Positions 25,272 to 36,162 of a stretch of 64,000 nt of DNA are shown here, in pieces. Origin of the DNA: Elymus sibiricus (Eukaryota > Streptophyta > Magnoliopsida > Poales > Poaceae); the NCBI GenBank assembly GCA_039707655.1, contig CM077676.1, positions 83,539,895 to 83,603,894 on the forward strand, in the 5' to 3' direction. The notes under the pieces were generated by a model that was given only the letters and a program-made list of their open reading frames with translations, did no database searches and was not told the DNA's origin. How positions within the stretch are numbered: position 1 is the first letter of the stretch; each line of letters starts with the position of its first letter. The position numbers were made by a program, and so were the translations under genes.

Positions 25272-25543
25272 GGCTGTCCATAATGGGGGTATCATATCTA
25301 GTATCATGCATGCCAACTAGACTATTTAGGTGATGTGGCATAGAATTAAATGAAGAAAGAGAAGCTTGAGTATCATATCATGATACCGTATCATAATAAA
25401 TGACATGCTACTCTGTGTCATGCATATCAATAAATAAGCCATCTATGATACTAATATATGATACTATGCATTACGGAGGTAGTATCATACACTAGTATCA
25501 TATGCATGATACTAAGTTATGATACTAACCATTACAAGCAGCC
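25272..25543. mobile_element. Tourist-type MITE, 272 bp, TSD TAA
   Basis: Ends GGCTGTCCATAATGGGGGTA and CCATTACAAGCAGCC are inverted (GGCTG...) and flanked by TAA at 25269-25271 and 25544-25546. The interior is dense in ATGATAC/GTATCAT repeats. A relative lies at 29099-29356. Confidence 0.8.
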
Positions 25544-25764
25544 TAAGCAGAATTTCCTTCGAGTATATTACAGTACTCAGGATGCAATTGTTTTTTTTAT
25601 TTTGAATCCTCTTTTTGAGCTAAGGAGAGAATGCTGCAAGCCTGCAAAGGTTTGAAACCCATTTGCTCAATGCACGTAGAGAAAACATTCCACGAAAAGC
25701 TGTTGCGAAATGCATGACGTGTCTATTTTTATGTCTTCTTGCATCTTCAATCATTCATGGACTA

Positions 25765-25794
25765 CTCCCTCCAATCCAAATACATCGGAGGGAG
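25765..25794. mobile_element. 30-bp Stowaway remnant of two fused termini
   Basis: CTCCCTCCAATCC joins almost directly to ATCGGAGGGAG, flanked by TA on both sides. It is the two terminal inverted repeats of a Stowaway with the interior gone. Confidence 0.65.
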
Positions 25795-26229
25795 TAATAA
25801 AATAATAGTCTGATATCACATTTGGCTTTCCCGGCAAGAAAAAAGGACACCATTTGGCTACACAATGGCTACGAACAAGACTATTAATTTCGGCTCAAAT
25901 GGAAAACGAGACTATTAATTAATGCAGCCTCTACCATCAATTAATTAATCTATAATTATAATGAGAAATAGAAATGGTTAACGAGTGCTACAGCTAACCA
26001 AAAATAGCAGCAGGTGGTCACCCAACAACGACAGACAGATGGTCCTTTCCGTCAGGTATTAAACGAGACGGATGGACAAGCATTGCTATAAATAGTCGAT
26101 ATATACGGATACCTGCAAGGGATAAAGGAACAAGATCCAAAAGAAAGTTAATGAAAATTGACCATGCAACGTACGCGTCAATAATTGGCAGGCTACAACC
26201 ACTTGATCTCTTTCAAATCATATAAGTGA
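25795..26229. other. intergenic, AT-rich
   Basis: No gene or repeat family recognised; AATTAATTAA-rich sequence. Confidence 0.4.
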
Positions 26230-26339
26230 AAGACAGAGAATGAAAATACTCATACTTCTTTTCTTTTCGGGAAATACTTTCGATCTATTCATCAGCGGTC
26301 GTTCTCTAATGACTCGCAATGAGCATTTGGCTCTAGAGG

Positions 26340-27367
26340 AAGGGACGACTACAGAATCTTCAGCGAATGATAAACAGTTGTGGAACCGGCTATGAAAGCT
26401 CAAGGTGATCCCAAAGGTCCGAGTTTTCTGGTGGAGAGTGCTTCGAGGCATCCTCCCAGTGAAAACTACTCTAAGAAACAGACATACTGCAGCAATGGCG
26501 AGATATAAAGTCTGTCCGGGGGCGGACGAAGACATGCTGCATGCTCTGGTCAAATGTTCACATGCCCAACAATTTTGGAATGAAGCAAAGGTTTGGTTGC
26601 AAGTCAAGCTGCCGGATCTTCACCCAAACACTTGGTGCAAGGATATACTGTGCGACTCCCGCATAGCTGATGTGGATCGGCCTAAAATTGTCACTGTCAT
26701 GTGGGCGATTTGGACCTCACGGAATAACATAACACATGACAAGGCGAGCCTGGACCCGATCCAGTCTATGAAGCGTACAAGGAAAACTCTAGCGCTGCTA
26801 GAAATCCCTCTACAACAATCCATGATACTGCCTGGTTACGGTTGGAGACCACCTGATGATGGTTGGGTGAATATCAATATTGATGCTAGTGTCTCAAGTC
26901 TTCAACACAAAAGTGGAGCAGGAGGGATTGCAAGAACTCCGTCCACTCTCTTAGCTGCCTGGAGCAAGCCGTACCCTGAAGTTTCCGACCCCCTCATTGC
27001 TGAAACTTTGGCCTTGCGGGATGGTGTTATTTTTGCAAAGCTCCGTGGTCTCTCGCGAGTGGTTATGGAAGTGGATTGCTTAGAGGTTGTGAACCTCTGG
27101 AACTCGCGCACTTTCTCGCGCTCACTAGTAGCGCCTTTACTCAGTGAAATCGAAGAGCTAGCTTCATCGTTTATTTCTTTTGTTATTCAGCATGTAATGA
27201 GAAATGCCAACACTTCTGCCCACTTATGTGCAAAACATGCTTGCACACTAGAGGTGACAGGTTGTTGGATGGACTCCCCTCCCGGTTTCCTCATGACCAG
27301 CGTTTTGGCTGATCATGTTGGGGCTGTTGATGATTGAATAAAGCTCTAAGTTTCCTGCAAAAAAAAG
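26340..27367 (+). pseudogene. 5'-truncated LINE: zf-RVT and RNase H region
   Basis: An open frame from 26405 to 27337 (310 residues) has the zf-RVT signature (PKVRVFWWRVLRGILPVKT, CPGADEDMLHALVKCSHAQQFW) and an RVT_3 RNase H domain with D in WVNINIDAS, E in AETLALRDG and D in VVMEVDCLE. Upstream the frame is broken by TGA 26397-26399 (in NRL*KLKVIP) and no reverse transcriptase is present. The stop is followed by AATAAAGCTC and an A-run at 27358-27366. This is a 5'-truncated non-LTR insertion whose 3' ORF is still open; it might also be read as a domesticated RNase H-like gene, but the tail argues for LINE. Confidence 0.75.
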
Positions 27368-29098
27368 TATAAAGAATACTCGAAGTAACAGAAAATAATC
27401 CAGGTCCATAGACCACATAACGACGACTACAATCACTGGAGTGAGCCGAAGGCGTACCGCCGTTATCGACTCTCCGTCATAGGAGCCGAACAAACCTTAT
27501 TGTAGTAGACAGTCGGAAAGTCGTCGTGCTAAGGCTCATGGGACCAGCGCACCAGAATAACAACCGTCACCAATGAAGAGAAGCACGAACACAGACGAAC
27601 GAAGACTGAATCCACGAACATAGGACCAACACCGACCGAATCCCACGAGATCCGCCTCCACACGCCCTCCAATACCGCTAGACGCACCCTGTGATGGGGG
27701 CTAGCCCGGGAGGACCGTATTCCATCTTTAGGGAGTTGCTGCCATCTCGCCTTCCTGAGCTGGACACAAACTCTAATCGGCCTCAGAAAAACACCTAAAA
27801 TTGGAACAGAGCCATCCCACCGGCAAGGGCCCGGGTCCACCACACCTCAATGGCCCTAAGGCCTCGCAAAATGAGTCAGACCGGCGGCGGCGCTAACGAG
27901 GAGGTAGAAGGCCCTTGTCACCTGGCAGTCACCTTTCTTATGGAGGAAAACTTTTCTGCTATGGTATACTCATATTACTTTAGTGGAGAAGTATTTCTAA
28001 TCGGGTTTTGATCAACAAAATGGAGGGGGGAAATCGTGTTTCTTGTAGGAACTAATGTAAGACGTTTTTGTTCTTCAAATCAAATCATAGTAGCAGAACG
28101 ATCTTATCTTTAAGCAGAATGTATTAGGGACAACCTTTGTTTCTTCAAAAGGAAATGTTTTGATGTGTATCATGGAATTTTTAACTTTTCGAAGCACTCA
28201 AACTTGAAATATAGGAAAAGTGGCTAGTCAGAATTTTGTCTTAATTTCTATTTCATGAATGTGTCATGGTCCGAAGAAAAAAAATTAAAAGGTGGAGGGG
28301 AGGGATAAAAAGGTGAGGGCCGGGCTGTCTGGCCGATGTTGCGGACAGTCCAGACTCCCCTACTCCGCCCCTCGATTTGGGTCCGGGCTGAGGTATTCCG
28401 TGAATCCCTTTATCGTGAGTCATAGGATTGCATGATCCAATGGCACATGTGACGCCAAGAGTTCCCTATTTTGAATAAATTAATTAGGGCCGTACGATTG
28501 TTACGATCCAACGGTCTATATGTTGTGCTATTGGTACACTATACTACTACTCCAGGAGTACAAAGTAAATATTCGGAATAACCTAACATCTGATTAGTAT
28601 TGCTGACAGTGGTGTTGCTGGACGTCGAGAACATTGAGCTACATCCAGGGATACATCATGTCACCCATGCTCACGCGCCAGCCTTCCTCTGCGCCCGTCC
28701 TTAAATACTGGTCACCTCCTCCAATCCCTCGCATCTCTCGACACACACAACCATTGTGCATTCTTCTTCATCATTTCCTTTCGTCTCCATTCCAGTGAAT
28801 GCTCAACATATATCCTCAACTTGGAAAGCGTGCACACAGGCAAGGAAGTTAGTAAGGTCCTACGTACATACTTGTACATTAATTTGTCTCTTCAACAATG
28901 ACTAGCAAGAAATGCCTTTTGTACTGTAACATTTTGGGATGGACTTTGAAGATATATATGATCATTTGGGATACTTTCTATAGAAACGTTTTAACCAGTA
29001 TCTAATCCTTCATGGAATAGATCGAACTGTATAAAATAGTTTGCATTATATATTAGTACGGGAGGGGAAATGGAACTTTAGTTTAGCTATATTATTAA
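27368..29098. other. intergenic; possible minus-strand retroposon and PKS leader exon
   Basis: 27390-27900 has GC-rich sequence resembling, on the minus strand, the non-coding 3' part of a LINE-like retroposon (low confidence). 28640-28860 looks like the promoter and a non-coding leader exon of the polyketide synthase: CTTAAATACT at about 28700, a CT-rich leader, and ACACACAACCATTGTGCATT. Confidence 0.35.
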
Positions 29099-29356
29099 GG
29101 CTAGTCACACTGGGAAGTATCATATATTAGTATCATGCATATGATACTACCTTCACAATGCATAGTATCAGATCTTGGTATCATAATGACCTCATTTATT
29201 GCCATGCATGACACATACTACTACATCATTTAATGTGATATTGTATCATATCGTGATACTCGACCACCTCTTTCCTCATTTAATTGTCTGTCACCTCACA
29301 AAAAATGCCTAGTTGGTATGCATGATACTACCTATGATACTCACATTGTGACCAGC
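29099..29356. mobile_element. Tourist-type MITE, 258 bp, TSD TAA
   Basis: Begins GGCTAGTCACACTGGGAAGT and ends ACTCACATTGTGACCAGC (inverted), with TAA at 29096-29098 and 29357-29359. The interior shares the GTATCAT/ATGATAC theme of 25272-25543. It lies in the probable 5' UTR intron of the polyketide synthase. Confidence 0.8.
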
Positions 29357-29631
29357 TAATTAAGCTCTAAAGTGTTACTGTACATCCATGTAGCAGATTA
29401 TTAGGGCTATTGTCGGCAATAACCTTATTTAAGACCAACTACGATCTGTCTTTATTAGACAAGAGAATACGAGCTTGCATTAGATAGGAGAAACTGAAAC
29501 GAAAGCGACCAACAAAGAGCATTCTTGCAGTTAATAATATGGGTAATAATAGAAGAGTAATGCGACAGGTGGGAAACTCTTATTTTTGATTTTGTTATTA
29601 CCATCATAGAAATATAAAGGCGTAACAAATA

Positions 29632-29686
29632 CTACCTCTGTACCAAAATATCTGCAAAAACGTCTTATATATTCGTACGGAGGGAG
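29632..29686. mobile_element. 55-bp internally deleted Stowaway
   Basis: CTACCTCTGTACCAAAATAT and CTTATATATTCGTACGGAGG with GAG form inverted ends flanked by TA (29630-29631, 29687-29688). Only a short GCAAAAACGT core separates them. Confidence 0.65.
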
Positions 29687-29920
29687 TACGACTCAATTTG
29701 TAAGTGAAATATCGATCAAATGGTGCAAAGGGATTCCTGGGAGCAAAAAAATTGGCAAGATTATTTTTTTTGAGTGTTAAAAAAAATGGCTAGATGACGG
29801 CTGCAGTAAAAGATATGGGCTTTTATTTCTTCTCACTTACATTCGTCACCTGCTCTAATAAATTTCTCCTTCCTGTAGGTCAGGTACAAGTGGAAGTGGG
29901 TGACTGCTCCGATCGACACC

Positions 29921-31159
29921 ATGGCAAACAGCAAGGCCAACGCTCGCGAGATGATATGTAAGCTTTACATGCAACTACTACTCCCTCCGATCCATAATAA
30001 GTGTCGTAGTTTAGTTCATTTTGAACTAAAACCACAACACTTATTATGGATGGATGAACTAAAATCACGACATTTATTATGAATCGGAGGGAGTACAGCA
30101 TATCATTTGACTCGCAAGACCTGTTATGTTTCATTGTTGTCCTACTTAACTAAATCAGGCACGCTAACGGGCAACGAGAGGCGTTTCGTCCACAACTCGG
30201 ACAAGATGATGAGCGCCCACCCCGAGTTCATCGACCGCGCAACGCCGTCCCTCGAACAACGCCTCGCCATCGTCGCCGTCGTCGCCCCGGAGCTCCTTGC
30301 CGTAGCAACGACCAAGGCCATCGCCAATTGGGGGCGTCCGGCCACCGACATCACCCACCTCATTGTCGTCACCAACGCTGGAGCCGGAGCCCCGAGCGCC
30401 GACGTCCACCTGGCTGCTCTCCTGAGCCTCCGCCACAACGTCCGCCGCACGGTTCTCCAGCTCAACGGCTGCTTCGCCGGCTGCGCTGCTCTGCGCCTAG
30501 CAAAGGACCTCGCCGAGAACAACCGCGGAGCGCGCGTCCTCGTCGACTGCGTCGAGCTCATGAGTGTCGCCGGCTTCCGCGGCCCCACTGAAGGGGAAGA
30601 CTGCGTGAACAACCTCATCAGGAACACGGTGTTCAGTGACGGGGCGGGTGCGGTGATCGTCGGCGCCGACACCGAGGAGCCCGTCGAGCGCCCGCTCTTC
30701 GAGATGGTGTCCGCCTCACAGACCGTGGTGCCGGACACCTTGCAAGTGGTGACGGCGGAGATCAAGACTTGCGGCCTTGATGGAAATGTTTCCACCAAAC
30801 TGCCAAATCTGGTGGCGGACAACATCAAGCAGTGTCTGCTTGACGCGTTTGGTCCACTTGGCATCGAGGTCAAATGGAATGACCTCTTCTGGGCAGTGCA
30901 CCCTGGTGCCATGGCGATCTTGGACAAGATTGAGAGGGTTCTCCAGTTGGAGCCCGGGAAGCTGGCGGCAAGCCGAACTGTTGCACGAGAATACGGGAAC
31001 GTGCTTAGCGCCACCATCATCTTCGTGCTCGACGAGCAACGGCGTCGGATGGAGGAGGAAGGCGAGTGGGCTGAGTGGGGGACCATGGTGGGGTTTGGGC
31101 CAGGTTTTACTATGGAGACAATGGTGCTTCAGGCTACCAGCAACCTGAAGAAAAATTAA
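29921..31159 (+). CDS. type III polyketide synthase (chalcone synthase-like), N-terminally short
   Basis: Exon 29921-29957 (MANSKANAREMI plus one base) joins at a GT-AG intron to 30159-31159. The split Cys codon T|GC is the conserved intron position of the CHS family. The 345-residue protein has the nucleophile Cys117 in NGCFAG, His260 in AVHPGA, Asn293 in YGN and the C-terminal GFGPG motif. It most resembles grass bisdemethoxycurcumin-synthase-like enzymes, which condense CoA esters with malonyl-CoA. Normal members have about 60 residues before the intron; here there are 12 and they are unrelated, so the usual first exon seems lost or replaced. The intron holds a Stowaway MITE, and a large CACTA element sits 110 bp past the stop. 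The product may be inactive despite a full catalytic triad. Confidence 0.75.
29981..30093. mobile_element. Stowaway MITE, 113 bp, in PKS intron
   Basis: CTCCCTCCGATCCATAATAA...TTATTATGAATCGGAGGGAG with TA at 29979-29980 and 30094-30095. The interior is a near-perfect inverted repeat around AAAATCACGAC/GTGTCGTAGTTT blocks. Confidence 0.9.
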
Positions 31160-31419
31160 TTAGCACTTCATTGTGCTAGAAGGCTACGTGCATTCATATT
31201 GTCCGTATCTATCGTTCAAATTTGGTGAGGTGTTTCAGAAACGACTACTACTATCTACCGAAACAAAGTCACTACAACAAGAACCCCCATATAGCAATGC
31301 ATAGTTTGCAACGCTTTGAGAATGCGTTGCAATATATCGTCGTTACAACGCATATATACATTGGCAAGGACATCCGTTGTCGCTGTATGGACAACAACGA
31401 ATACTATATGTTGTAGTTT

Positions 31420-34204
31420 TGTGTTGCTATGTGTTAATGGACAGAGGAACAGATCGTCCTCCCATGTAGAATTCTGATTCGTGGGCCCAAAAATAATAAT
31501 AACGCTTTTCTGTTTCCTTTATTTATTAGTTATATTCTTTTCTCTTCCAATAAGTCATATAATAATGTAAGAATTGAATACCTATAATTGCTTGAATCTG
31601 AATCTCGGTGCTGTGAGAATACGCCGCCGCCGCCGAGCAATCCCACCTACCGCCGTCGCCCGAAGCACCCAAGATCCACATCAGTCCGGACGCGTCGTCC
31701 ACCATATTGCACGCACGGACGCCGAACTCCCCTCCACCTCCACCCTCCCAGGCCGCCTCACCTTGCTGCGCCGCCACCGAGCCATCTCACTTCCGCCGCC
31801 GGCTCCAAGCCCCCCGTCCCCATACTGCACGCCCGACCGTCCAAACCCCCTCCCACGCTGCCGTCCCTTGCTACCTCCACGTACCCTCGTCGCCAACTTG
31901 CCGTGCTGACACTGCTCTCCCTGGATCCCTGCACCTAGCAGCGCCGCCAGCCAGTCGGATGCCAATCGCTGCCTCACCTGAAGTTGTACGAGCGAAGCGC
32001 CCCTGCATAGGTGACCTTCCCTCACCCTCTTCATCTCTTGTCTGAAACTGACCTTTTCCGCTGGTTATAAGAACTGAATCACCTGAGATTCATCTCGTTG
32101 TCTGAAAGTGTGAAGATCAGTATAGATCTATTCTTGTACCCAATAGAAAACTGACACCTGAACTGAACTTGCTGCAGGTGAAGTCAATTAAGTATATCTA
32201 TCTAGCATAATCATGTGCATCTGCTATTCAAGAAGTCATATTAACAAACTGAATTTGTAGATGCATCTATATAAGTCAATTCAGTCAAAGTTCATCAGTA
32301 CAAACTGAATTTGTAGATTTTTTTTAACAATATAAACAAAAGGCCGATATTGTGCTAGTTTATCAGTACAAATTGGATTTATAAAAAAAATAACAGTATA
32401 GACAAAGGCATATACTGTACTGTGTAAGTTTACCACTATAAACTGAATTTATAAACAAAATTTTAACAGTACAGACAAAATGCAGAGACTATGTACTGAG
32501 TATTGTGGTCGTATATCAGTGTAAACTGAATTTTGTTCAGTGATGCATCGCGTGCTTATTCTAGCCGAGGACTACTGAGCACTGAGCTATGTACAAACAA
32601 GAAGCAGACTATGTACTATGTACTGACTACTAACGTACAGTTTTATGATCTGAGCTCCCCCCAATTTCGTGTACTAGTCTATGCTTCGATTAGTAGAAAG
32701 CCTGCACCTTGAACTTGACTCCTTGAGGTGAGCTGCCGGACTAACGGAGCAGCAGGGAAACAGAGAGGCCGGATTGGGACTCGAGCAGTAGCCAGTAGGG
32801 CTTGGTCGTAGGGTATCTGGGCGTCGAGCAGTAAGCCAGGAAGGAGACAGGGGCACTGGGCACAGCCGCACAGGGTCTTGAACTTGAGAGCCTTGAGGGT
32901 CACCGTCCTACTGAGAGCCCATGACGGAAGGGTGTCACCGACTTGCCGTCTTGGCCCGTCGACCAGGGAAGCGCATCGAGCAGGAAGTAGCCAACCTGCT
33001 GTCTCAACGAACGGGAAGGGAGCAGGGGCTAGGGGAGTTGTGCCGCCGGACTCCATCCTCCGATGATCTATCCTCTGCCTCTCCGTTATAAGAAGCTGAT
33101 ATTGTGATATAAAACTTACTGTTCTGCTTCAGAACGATTTCAGTATATAACAGAGTATACACATGTTTTCTTGTACGATGTAAACCATTGAATTTCAAAT
33201 AACTTTGCTACTTAAATGTTATTTTGATAAAATGGGAAACCATTATATGGTTCTGCAAGCCAAGGCAAATGTGTATGGTTATACCCTTACAATTATAGAA
33301 ATGATCTGTCTGTCTGAATATCAATGACTACACAACGTATTTAATGTACAGGGGACAGAACCAAAAGAAAAAAAGATAGGTGTATTCTTGCCTATGGTAT
33401 TGTTTCAGTGGTACATGGCATTAGTCGATGATGCTTCTTCATGAGATGTATCAGTATGTTATGCAGCTAAAACTAAGTGTATGTATACAATATAGCTGAT
33501 ATATTGAGTTGAGTGTTCTTCAAAAAAACAAACCCAGATCAGCCGTCAGTGTAGGTATCCCATATTAACATCGCAATGTTGTTCAAAGTGGATGAAACCT
33601 TCAAGTTTATCAGCTACATGTCGGAGATTCTCTACTATGCATCTTTTTTAGATCCTGCATGTTCAGTTTCATTAGCTTGTAGTTTTGAAAAAAGTTTATT
33701 GTGGTGTACTGTTGTTGATCATGTAGTCCTATTACTATAAAATGTATTCTTCTATTGGCAAACTGACCATGCCCATTGGGAAATATATGGATGATATACA
33801 TGTCCTTGTTGGTTGAGAGAAAATTTGATTGTTAGGGTAGTATGATCATGCTTTAACGACTCTAAGAAACATGAGCTATTTTGTTCTTCTCTTTTCAGAA
33901 TTTCTGTCACATCTGTACCATCGACCAGCTGTCTGACAATTGCTGCCTACACCAGCACCAAAGACACGGCCCCGCCTAGGTAAGCTTATCGCCCTTTTCA
34001 TCTCTTGTATGATCTTATCTACTTAATCTTTGGAAAATATTTATGTCATTGATGATGCAGTTTGCTAGAAAAAGTCTAAGTTTGATATTTTTATGGTCTG
34101 CTTATGCTTGTTAGGCATAACTTGTCTTGATTGTTAACTGGAAAATTGGATTAAGTAGAATTCAACCTTGCAATGACAATTGAACTCTTTATTGCAGAGT
34201 GGGT
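31420..34204 (+). other. CACTA leader region before the transposase
   Basis: GC-rich, Pro/Arg-coding stretch at 31600-32040 looks like an untranslated leader exon, followed by an AT-rich intron-like region with repeated CAGTAYAAACTGAATTTRTA phrases (32230-32530). The acceptor TTTATTGCAG precedes the transposase exon. No further protein domain seen. Confidence 0.4.
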
Positions 34205-36162
34205 ATGGATGTACAAATCAGCAAGGCACTTTTGCGTTATCCTAGAGGAAGTAGCCGGTACTTGGCTGGCGTAGATGGATTTTTGGAATTTGCATATAAA
34301 GATAAGACAGAAGATACCACGATCCTTTGTCCATGTGAAGAATGCGTGCACACTTCTTTGCTGTCAAAGGATGATGTCCGTGATCATTTGATCTGTAATG
34401 GAATTCTTCAGAGTTATGACAACTGGGTTTTTCATGGCGAATCTTCAGACGAGCACAATAATGATCAGCAACCACAACCTCACAATGAAGAAATGCTTGC
34501 TGACATGCATGGGTTGATCAATGATGCCTTCAGGAATATGTATGATGATGTGCCAATGAGTGAGAGTCCAGATCCACCGAATCAACATGGACCAAATTTA
34601 GAAGCAGAGGAATTTTACAGATTGATCAATGATTCGAAGAAGCCTTTATGGACGGGATGTGGATTATCACAGCTATCATTACTTGTGATTTTGTTTAATA
34701 TAAAATCCATGAACAAATGGTCTGACAAGTCATTTGGAGATCTACTTGATACTCTACGTATGGCAATTCCGAACGGAAATGAGCTGCCCCAGAATTTCTA
34801 TGAGGCTAAGAAGATTGTTTCAAAATTTGGCCTAGATTATAAAAAAATTCATGCTTGTCCAAATAATTGCCAGCTTTTCTGGAAAGACACAGAAAATGAT
34901 GATTTTTGCTCAATCTGCAAGGCCTCTAGGTGGAAAGATAAAGAACCGGAAACAAAGTTAACAAAGAAGGAAAGAAAAAAAGCAACACCAAGCAAAGTTT
35001 TACGTTACTTTCCAATCAAGGATAGGTTGAAAAGATTGTTCATGTGCAAAGAGACAGCACCTCTTTTGCGATGGCATGATGAAGAGCGCATTAAGGATGG
35101 CGCACTACGACATCCAGCCGATTCCCCAGCATGGAAGGCTTTAGATGAAAGGTACTCAAAAATTGCATCTGATTGCCGTAATATACGGTTTGGCTTGAGT
35201 ACTGATGGATTTAATCCCTATGGGATGCTGAGTTCTAGTTATAGTTGTTGGCCAGTTGTTTTGGTAATATATAATCTGCCGCCATGGTTGTGCATGAAAG
35301 AATCTTATCATGTAAGTTCCCTGTTATTAGTTTTCTAATTTTGAGTTTATGTTATCTAAGTTCCGTGTTGGTGTAGGTAATGCAGCTGGAGCAGCAAAGG
35401 GGTACTGACAGTATCGATGATGATATTAGGTGGTTGGCTCGTGGTCCAATTGAGGTTGCACGAAGATACATAGGCTTCTGTACCCGTGGATATAGATTTA
35501 GACCCAAGCGTTATGATAAGAAGACTTAAAACAGTGGAGTTGTTTTGACTGCAAAAACATCAAGTTATGCTTCTGCAGGTGATACTAACCCTATACTTGG
35601 AGATGTCATGTACTATGGAAAGATAGTTGACATAATTGAGTTGGATTATTATAGAAAATTTTCGGTGGTCCTATTCAAATGTGAATGGCTTAATAGTACT
35701 AAAGAAAAAGAAGTAAAAAAGGATAGGTTTGGTCGTACACTCGTGAATTTTTCACAACAAGTCCATAGTGGTGAGAAGATAGAGGATGAGCCTTTTGTAT
35801 TTGCCAATCAAGTTGACCAAGTTTTCTATACAAAAGACCGTACAAATCCTGGATGGTCATTTGTGACGAAGGTGACTCCTCGAGACAATTTTGACATGGG
35901 TGAAGAATGGAATGATATAGAAAGTGAACCTTATCATGTCAGTAATCTGGGTGAGCTTTTTGATACTGCACATGGGAATGAAATGTGGACTAGAAGAGAT
36001 ATAGAAGGAACAACTGTAGATCCTATTACAAGTTCTGATCCTGAAGCTTTGGAACTAAATGAAAGGTTTGCTTCTAATGTCTTGTTTTGCCCTGCTAGGT
36101 TTGAAAATTCTAGCTTATCTTTACAATACTGCGAGATCTACAATTTTGTTAATGAAACATAA
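34205..36162 (+). pseudogene. CACTA TNPD transposase with central deletion
   Basis: The first exon (34205-35311) has the Transposase-associated domain (CPCEECVHTSLLSKDDVRDH) and the start of Transposase_21/TNP2 (CPNNCQLFWKD, RWHDEER, HPADSPAWKALD, GLSTDGFNPYGML, NLPPWLCMKESYH). After a GT-AG intron (35312-35376) the next exon starts with [16 protein letters not shown] and DUF4216 (YYGKIVDIIELDYYRKFSV). The rest of TNP2, including the catalytic part, and DUF4218 are missing. TAA at 35527-35529 breaks the frame just before DUF4216. The very start also looks frameshifted: WMYKSARH is readable in another frame at about 34204-34228. This copy cannot make a functional TNPD. Confidence 0.85.

Noticed and set aside
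26405..27337. domesticated RNase H-like host gene
   Set aside because: Upstream nonsense in the same frame, missing reverse transcriptase and a poly(A) tail fit a truncated LINE better; kept only as a possibility in the findings.
30142..31086. 314-residue minus-strand ORF across the PKS gene
   Set aside because: Shadow of the PKS coding exon; no domain, Ser/Arg-rich composition typical of reverse frames.
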